10,842 nt of DNA from Thauera sp. (GTDB taxonomy: Bacteria > Pseudomonadota > Gammaproteobacteria > Burkholderiales > Rhodocyclaceae), in the NCBI GenBank assembly GCA_023150215.1, contig JAKLLJ010000091.1:1-10842 (forward strand), given 5' to 3'. The notes beneath the pieces are model-generated. The model saw nothing but the letters and a program-made list of their open reading frames with translations, did not search any database and was not told the origin of the DNA. A program made the translations under genes and the position numbers. This document shows positions 6,398 through 10,842 of the stretch, piece by piece. Position 1 is the stretch's first letter; every line of letters starts with the position of its first letter.

Positions 6398-7705
6398 ATG
6401 TCACTCAATGACCCACGCTGGGGCGGCCAAGGCGGTGGCGAAGGCGACCGCAACGAGGGTAATCGCGGCGATGACAATCGCAACGACGACCTGCGCGGGG
6501 ATCGCAACCGCGGCAGCAATCAGGGCCCGCCCGACCTCGAAGAGGTGTGGCGCGACTTCAATCAGCGCCTGACCGGATTGTTCGGTGGCAGGCGCTCCGG
6601 GCGCGGCAACGGAGGTGGTGGTGGCGGTGGCAATCGCCCCCAGCTTCCGGGTTTCTCGTTCAAGCAGTTCGGCGGTGGTCTCGGCGTGCTTGCCGCGCTC
6701 GTCATCGTCGTCTGGCTGGCGAGCGGCCTGTACACCGTCGATGCCAACCAGCGTGCGGTGGTGCTGCGCCTCGGCGAATACGTCGCCACCACCGAGCCGG
6801 GCTTGCGCTGGCGCTTCCCGGCACCGTTCGAGACCCACGAGATCGTCGACCTGACCGGTGTGCGCACCATCGAGGTGGGCTATCGCGGCTCCGAGCGCAA
6901 CAAGGTGCTGCGGGAGTCGCTGATGCTGACCGACGACGAGAACATCATCAACATCCAGTTCGCCGTGCAGTACGTGCTCAACAGCCCGGAGAACTACGTT
7001 TTCAACAACCGCTTCCCCGATGAAGCGGTGGGTCAGGCCGCCGAGACCGCGATGCGCGAGATCGTCGGCAAGAGCCGCATGGACTTCGTGCTCTACGAGG
7101 GCCGCGAAGAAATCGCGACTACCGCGCACCAGCTGATGCAGCGCATCCTCGACCGCTACGAGACCGGCATCCAGGTCAGCCGCGTGACCATGCAGAACGC
7201 CCAGCCGCCCGAGCAGGTGCAGTCCGCGTTCGACGATGCAGTCAAGGCCGGTCAGGATCGTGAGCGGCAGAAGAACGAGGGCGAGGCCTACGCCAACGAC
7301 GTGGTTCCGCGTGCGCGCGGTACGGCATCGCGCCTGATCGAGGAGGCCAACGCCTACCGTGAGCGCGTGGTCGCCAACGCCGAGGGCGAGGCGAGCCGCT
7401 TCAGCCAGGTGTTCGCCGAGTACAGCCGCGCCCCCGAGGTCACCCGCGAGCGCATGTACATCGACACCATGCAGCAGGTCATGTCCAATTCCACCAAGGT
7501 CATGATCGACGCCAAGGGCAACGGCAACCTGTTGATGCTGCCGCTCGACAAGCTGATGCAGCAGGTCGGGGCGCGTTCGGGTGCGGCGGCTGCTGCCGTG
7601 CCCGATTCGCAGTCCGCCGCCGGCTTGAGTGCAAACGCGCCGATGCCGTCGCTGGATCCGCGCAACCGGGAATTGATGAGAAGTCGTGAGCGGGGAGAGC
7701 GTTGA
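6398..7705 (+). CDS. hflK: HflK, SPFH-domain regulator of FtsH protease
   Basis: HflK assembles with HflC into a large inner-membrane cage around the FtsH protease and modulates degradation of membrane proteins. The 435-residue protein begins MSLNDPRWGG. A disordered Gly/Asn/Asp/Arg-rich cytoplasmic segment follows (about residues 9-80), including a run of seven glycines (72-78) coded by GGN triplets at 6611-6631. One membrane helix lies at about 94-113 (GLGVLAALVIVVWLASGLYTV). The SPFH/band 7 domain starts at VDANQRAVVLRLGEYV, with GLRWRFPAPFE. A long helical region rich in Glu, Arg and Ala follows, and then an Ala/Ser-rich tail. The ATG at 6398 is preferred over the in-frame GTG at 6380, since it gives the family N terminus and has AGG (6388-6390) 7 bases upstream. 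The stop overlaps the hflC ATG by one base (TGATG). Confidence 0.95.
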   Translation: MSLNDPRWGGQGGGEGDRNEGNRGDDNRNDDLRGDRNRGSNQGPPDLEEVWRDFNQRLTGLFGGRRSGRGNGGGGGGGNRPQLPGFSFKQFGGGLGVLAALVIVVWLASGLYTVDANQRAVVLRLGEYVATTEPGLRWRFPAPFETHEIVDLTGVRTIEVGYRGSERNKVLRESLMLTDDENIINIQFAVQYVLNSPENYVFNNRFPDEAVGQAAETAMREIVGKSRMDFVLYEGREEIATTAHQLMQRILDRYETGIQVSRVTMQNAQPPEQVQSAFDDAVKAGQDRERQKNEGEAYANDVVPRARGTASRLIEEANAYRERVVANAEGEASRFSQVFAEYSRAPEVTRERMYIDTMQQVMSNSTKVMIDAKGNGNLLMLPLDKLMQQVGARSGAAAAAVPDSQSAAGLSANAPMPSLDPRNRELMRSRERGER

Positions 7706-8586
7706 TGCGTGACAAGATGTCCTTGATCGGCGGCACGCTGCTGCTGCTCGTCGTGATCGCCTCGATGTCGCTGTTCACCGTCGATCAGCGCCAGTATGCG
7801 ATCGTGTTCCAGCTTGGCGAGGTCAAGGAGGTCATCTCCGAGCCCGGCCTCAACGCCAAGTTGCCCTTCATCCAGAACGTGCGCTACTTCGAGAAGCGCA
7901 TCCTGACGATGGACACGCCCGAGCCCGAGCGTTTCATCACCTCCGAGAAGAAGAACGTGCTGGTCGACCACTTCGTCAAGTGGCGGATCGTCGACCCGCG
8001 CCTCTACTACGAGTCGGTCGCCGGCGACGAGGCGCGTGCGCGCACCCGCCTGACGCAGACGGTCAATGCCGGCCTGCGCGAGGAGTTCGGCCGCCGCACC
8101 GTGCATGACGTCGTCTCCGGCGAGCGCGACGCCATCATGGAGCAGATGCGCGAGCGCGCCGACCGCGACGCGCGCACCATCGGCGTGCAGATCGTCGATG
8201 TGCGCCTGAAGCGGGTCGACCTGCCCAACGAGGTCTCCGAATCGGTGTATCGCCGCATGGAGGCCGAGCGCAAGCGCGTCGCCAACGAGTTGCGCTCGCT
8301 GGGTGCCGCCGAGGCCGAGCGCATCCGGGCCGACGCCGATCGCCAGCGCGAGGTCATCATCGCCGAAGCTTACCGCTCGGCGCAGGAGGCGATGGGTCAG
8401 GGCGATGCCAAGGCCACGTCGATCTATGCCGATGCCTTCGGCAAGGACCGCGAGTTCTACGCCTTCTACCGCAGCCTCGAGGCCTACCGCTCGAGCTTCT
8501 CGGGCAAGGATGACGTGCTGGTGGTCGATCCGAGCTCCGACTTCTTCCGCTTCATGAAGGATGCCGGAGGCGCGTCGCGCAATTGA
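7705..8586 (+). CDS. hflC: HflC, SPFH-domain partner of HflK
   Basis: The 293-residue protein is the second subunit of the HflKC-FtsH complex. It has an N-terminal signal-anchor helix at about residues 7-25 (LIGGTLLLLVVIASMSLFTV). The band 7 domain begins VDQRQYAIVFQLGEV and includes EPGLNAKLPFIQNVRYFEKRI, a typical HflC segment, then MDTPEPERFITSEKKNVLVDHFVKWRI. A charged coiled-coil region (RMEAERKRVANELRSLGAAEAERI) follows, and the conserved end reads YAFYRSLEAYRSSFSGKDDVLVVDPSSDFFRF. The ATG at 7705 shares a base with the hflK stop and is 7 bases after GGAG within GGGGAGAG (7692-7699). Tight coupling fits the need for equal amounts of HflK and HflC. It is paralogous to HflK but lacks that protein's glycine-rich N terminus. 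Confidence 0.96.
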   Translation: MRDKMSLIGGTLLLLVVIASMSLFTVDQRQYAIVFQLGEVKEVISEPGLNAKLPFIQNVRYFEKRILTMDTPEPERFITSEKKNVLVDHFVKWRIVDPRLYYESVAGDEARARTRLTQTVNAGLREEFGRRTVHDVVSGERDAIMEQMRERADRDARTIGVQIVDVRLKRVDLPNEVSESVYRRMEAERKRVANELRSLGAAEAERIRADADRQREVIIAEAYRSAQEAMGQGDAKATSIYADAFGKDREFYAFYRSLEAYRSSFSGKDDVLVVDPSSDFFRFMKDAGGASRN

Positions 8587-8593
8587 TGTCCTC

Positions 8594-8779
8594 ATGGGAA
8601 GCTCGCTACTCACCGCCTTCGCGCTGATGCTGATCATCGAAGGCCTGCTGCCCTTCGTCGCGCCAGCCGCCTGGCGCGAAACTTTTTTGCGCCTCGCCAG
8701 CATGGCCGACGGACAGATCCGCTTCATTGGTCTGAGCTCCATGCTGGTCGGGGTGATCCTGCTTTTCTTCGTTCTCTGA
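8594..8779 (+). CDS. Small two-helix membrane protein, DUF2065 (YjeT-like)
   Basis: The 61-residue product has two predicted membrane helices, at about residues 4-23 and 43-61. A short amphipathic loop joins them (APAAWRETFLRLASMADGQIR). It resembles E. coli YjeT, which occupies the same place after hflC; shared features are the EGL-P start of the loop, a W in the loop, a basic residue and a Gly-rich second helix. No function is established that I know of. Position suggests a role near HflKC-FtsH or the inner membrane, which is inference only. The ATG at 8594 is 7 bases after the hflC stop and matches the family N terminus. An in-frame ATG at 8561 would overlap hflC and add 11 residues without similarity. 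No Shine-Dalgarno is visible, so translational coupling to hflC is likely. Confidence 0.8.
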   Translation: MGSSLLTAFALMLIIEGLLPFVAPAAWRETFLRLASMADGQIRFIGLSSMLVGVILLFFVL

Positions 8780-8786
8780 TACCACC

Positions 8787-9944
8787 ATGCGCTGGGTACT
8801 GCCCGATCACATCCAGGACGCGCTGCCGTCCGACGCCCACCGCCTCGAAAGCCTGCGCCGCAGGTTGCTCGACGCCTTCCGGGTACGCGGCTACCAGCTC
8901 GTGATGCCGCCGCTGCTCGAATATCTCGACTCGTTGACCACGGGCGCTGGCCAGGACCTGAAGCTGCGCACCTTCAAGCTGGTCGACCAGCTGTCCGGGC
9001 GCACCATGGGCGTGCGCGCCGACATGACGCCGCAGGTCACCCGCATCGACGCCCACCTGCTCAACCGGCGCGGCGTATCGCGGCTGTGCTATTGCGGCAG
9101 CGTGTTGCACACCCTGCCGTCCACGCTGACCGCGACCCGCGAGCCGCTGCAACTCGGCGCCGAGCTCTACGGCCACGCCGGCCTCGAAGCCGACGTCGAG
9201 ATCCTGCGCCTGCTCGCCGAGGTGCTGCGCCTGGCCGAAGTGCCGGCCTCGCGCATCGACATCGGCCACGTCGGCCTCTTCCATGCGCTCGCCGGCCGTG
9301 CCGGCCTGGTGCCGGGGCGGGAAGAGGAGCTCTTCGACCTGTTGCAGGCGAAGGACGTCCCCGAACTACGCCGCGTGCTCGCCGATGTCGTCGAGCCGGT
9401 GCGCAGCGCTCTGCTCGCGCTGCCCGAACTCTATGGCGGTCCCGAGGTGCTCGACGAGGCGGCTGCCCGCCTGCCGCAGGATGCGGAGATCGCGGGGCCG
9501 CTCGCCGAGCTGCGCCGCCTCGCGCTCGCGCTCGGCGACCTGCCGATCAGCTTCGACCTCGCCGATCTGCGTGGCTACCACTATCACAGCGGCGTCGTGT
9601 TCGCCGCCTACGGCGCCGAGTCGCCTGCCGCGCTTGCGCTCGGCGGCCGCTACGATCGCGTTGGCGAAGCATTCGGCCGTGCCCGCCCGGCGACCGGCTT
9701 CAGTCTCGACTTGCGCGAGCTCGCCTGGCACCTGCCGGCGCCGGCGATGGCCGCGGCGGCCGTGCTCGCGCCGCTGGCCGACGATGCCGGGCTTGCCGAC
9801 GAGATCGCGGCGCTGCGCGCGCGCGGCGAGATCGTGCTGAACGCGCTGCCTGGGCATGAAGGAACTTGGAACGAGGCCGGTTGCGACCGGCAACTGGTGA
9901 AGCGGGGCGATCGCTGGTCGGTCGTGCCGTTACAGGGAGAGTAA
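8787..9944 (+). CDS. hisZ: HisZ, ATP phosphoribosyltransferase regulatory subunit
   Basis: HisZ is a HisRS-like protein that forms a hetero-octamer with the short form of HisG and confers histidine feedback on the first step of histidine synthesis. The 385-residue product keeps the class II fold signatures: MRWVLPDHIQDALPSDAHRL at the N terminus, MGVRADMTPQVTRI near 74-86, LRGYHYHSGVVF near 261-272, LGGRYDRV near 285-292 and GFSLDL near 304-309. The catalytic motif 2 is lost: the position of FRHERPQ in the upstream hisS reads VLHTLPST. There is no anticodon-binding domain of HisRS type. Both points separate it from a second tRNA synthetase. The ATG at 8787 lies 7 bases after the DUF2065 stop with no clear ribosome binding site. 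Its presence implies that the genome encodes a short HisG elsewhere. It ends 3 bases before purA. Confidence 0.93.
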   Translation: MRWVLPDHIQDALPSDAHRLESLRRRLLDAFRVRGYQLVMPPLLEYLDSLTTGAGQDLKLRTFKLVDQLSGRTMGVRADMTPQVTRIDAHLLNRRGVSRLCYCGSVLHTLPSTLTATREPLQLGAELYGHAGLEADVEILRLLAEVLRLAEVPASRIDIGHVGLFHALAGRAGLVPGREEELFDLLQAKDVPELRRVLADVVEPVRSALLALPELYGGPEVLDEAAARLPQDAEIAGPLAELRRLALALGDLPISFDLADLRGYHYHSGVVFAAYGAESPAALALGGRYDRVGEAFGRARPATGFSLDLRELAWHLPAPAMAAAAVLAPLADDAGLADEIAALRARGEIVLNALPGHEGTWNEAGCDRQLVKRGDRWSVVPLQGE

Positions 9945-9947
9945 AAA

Positions 9948-10842
9948 ATGGCAAAGAACGTCGTCGTCGTCGGCACCCAGTGGGGTGACGAGGGCAAGGG
10001 CAAGATCGTCGACTGGCTGACCGACCACGCGAAAGGCGTGGTGCGCTTCCAGGGCGGGCATAACGCCGGTCACACGCTGGTGGTCGGCAAAACCGAGTAC
10101 AAGCTCAACCTGGTGCCGTCGGGCATCGTGCGCGAGGGGGTGGCCTGCTTCATCGGCAACGGCGTGGTGCTCGACGTCCATCACCTGCTGTCCGAGATCC
10201 GCACGCTGGAAGCCGGCGGCATCAAGGTGCGCGACCGCCTGCGCGTGAGCCCCGGCTGTCCGCTCATCCTGGGGTACCACAGCGCACTCGACCGTGCGCG
10301 CGAGGCGGCGAAGTCGGCCGGCGACAAGATCGGCACCACCGGCAAGGGCATCGGTCCGACCTACGAGGACAAGGTCGCCCGCCGCGCGTTGCGCGTGTAC
10401 GACCTTTTCGACCGCGAGCGCTTTGCCGCCAAGCTCAAGGCCAACCTCGAATACCACAACTTCGTGCTCACGCAGCACCTGGGTGCCGAAGCGGTCGACT
10501 TCCAGACCGTGTTCGACGAGGCGATGGCCGATGTCGACGAACTGTTGCCGATGGTGGCGGACGTGTCGGCCGAGCTTTACGCGATAAACAAGTCCGGCGG
10601 CTCGCTGCTGTTCGAAGGCGCGCAGGGTACCTTGCTCGACATCGACCACGGCACCTATCCGTTCGTGACCTCGAGCAACTGCGTCGCCGGCCAGGCCGCG
10701 GCGGGCTCGGGCGTCGGCCCCAGCCGCCTGCACTACGTGCTCGGCATCACCAAGGCCTACTGCACCCGGGTCGGCGGCGGCCCCTTCCCGACCGAACTCG
10801 ACATCGAGACCAAGGGCGTTCCCGGCGAGCAGATGTCGACCA
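9948..10842 (+). CDS. purA: PurA, adenylosuccinate synthetase (5' part, cut by window end)
   Basis: PurA condenses IMP and aspartate, using GTP, to adenylosuccinate, the first committed step to AMP. The window holds 298 codons of a family that is usually about 430 residues, with no stop before the end. Landmarks are GTQWGDEGKGK (9-19) with catalytic Asp14, HNAGHTLVV with catalytic His42, IGTTGKGIGPTYEDK (IMP site), EGAQGTLLDIDHGTYP, and TRVGGGPFPTE. The ATG at 9948 is 8 bases after GGAG (9936-9939) within AGGGAGAG, and only 3 bases after the hisZ stop. Purine and histidine synthesis are linked through AICAR, so pairing hisZ with purA is metabolically sensible, though that may be incidental. 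No frameshift is seen. Confidence 0.97.
   Translation, partial: MAKNVVVVGTQWGDEGKGKIVDWLTDHAKGVVRFQGGHNAGHTLVVGKTEYKLNLVPSGIVREGVACFIGNGVVLDVHHLLSEIRTLEAGGIKVRDRLRVSPGCPLILGYHSALDRAREAAKSAGDKIGTTGKGIGPTYEDKVARRALRVYDLFDRERFAAKLKANLEYHNFVLTQHLGAEAVDFQTVFDEAMADVDELLPMVADVSAELYAINKSGGSLLFEGAQGTLLDIDHGTYPFVTSSNCVAGQAAAGSGVGPSRLHYVLGITKAYCTRVGGGPFPTELDIETKGVPGEQMST

Noticed and set aside
8561..8593. Upstream in-frame ATG at 8561 for the DUF2065 gene
   Set aside because: It would overlap hflC by 26 bases, lacks a properly spaced ribosome binding site, and the extra residues do not match the YjeT-like N terminus.
7354..8742. A 462-codon minus-strand frame opposite hflK and hflC
   Set aside because: Shadow frame in GC-rich coding DNA, low-complexity composition and no supporting start signals.
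8787..9944. A second histidyl-tRNA synthetase
   Set aside because: Motif 2 arginines and the anticodon-binding domain are absent and the length fits HisZ, so the regulatory-subunit call is better.
9930..10733. A 267-codon minus-strand frame opposite purA
   Set aside because: It covers the purA reading frame, whose catalytic motifs are all intact, so the antisense frame is not credible.

Overview
This window is a GC-rich, densely packed block of housekeeping genes, all on the + strand. Protein sequences and gene order point to a betaproteobacterium, most likely Rhodocyclales of the Azoarcus/Thauera type. That placement is inferred from gene order, the RREH form of Hfq, a separate hisZ next to purA, and the high GC content. 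It was not tested by a search. No mobile element, CRISPR array, tRNA or rRNA gene, or phage gene is visible, and no gene-free stretch exceeds about 120 bases.

Layout: the 3' end of ispG (isoprenoid synthesis), hisS (histidyl-tRNA synthetase), yfgM (inner-membrane TPR-like protein of the Sec/PpiD periphery), bamB (outer-membrane assembly lipoprotein) and der (ribosome-assembly GTPase) form the first run. Gaps inside hisS-yfgM-bamB-der are 1-base overlaps to 13 bases, so this part reads as one operon. A 116-base gap with a strikingly AT-rich leader then separates der from the second run: hfq (RNA chaperone), hflX (ribosome-rescue GTPase), hflK and hflC (membrane SPFH pair that binds FtsH), a 61-residue DUF2065/YjeT-like membrane protein, hisZ (regulatory subunit of ATP phosphoribosyltransferase) and purA (adenylosuccinate synthetase, cut by the window end).

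The second run closely resembles the hfq-hflX-hflK-hflC-yjeT-purA order known from Escherichia coli, with hisZ inserted before purA. The first run resembles the E. coli ispG-hisS-yfgM-bamB-der order. Here the two conserved clusters are joined end to end. Functionally the block mixes translation and ribosome quality control (hisS, der, hflX), envelope biogenesis and membrane proteolysis (yfgM, bamB, hflK, hflC), post-transcriptional control (hfq) and nucleotide/amino-acid metabolism (hisZ, purA, ispG).

I see no new biological system. The points worth a second look are regulatory: the A-rich hfq leader, a perfect GC hairpin touching the hflX ribosome binding site, a likely extended -10 promoter inside hflX driving hflKC, and a tiny Thr-rich reading frame whose stop overlaps the hisS start.
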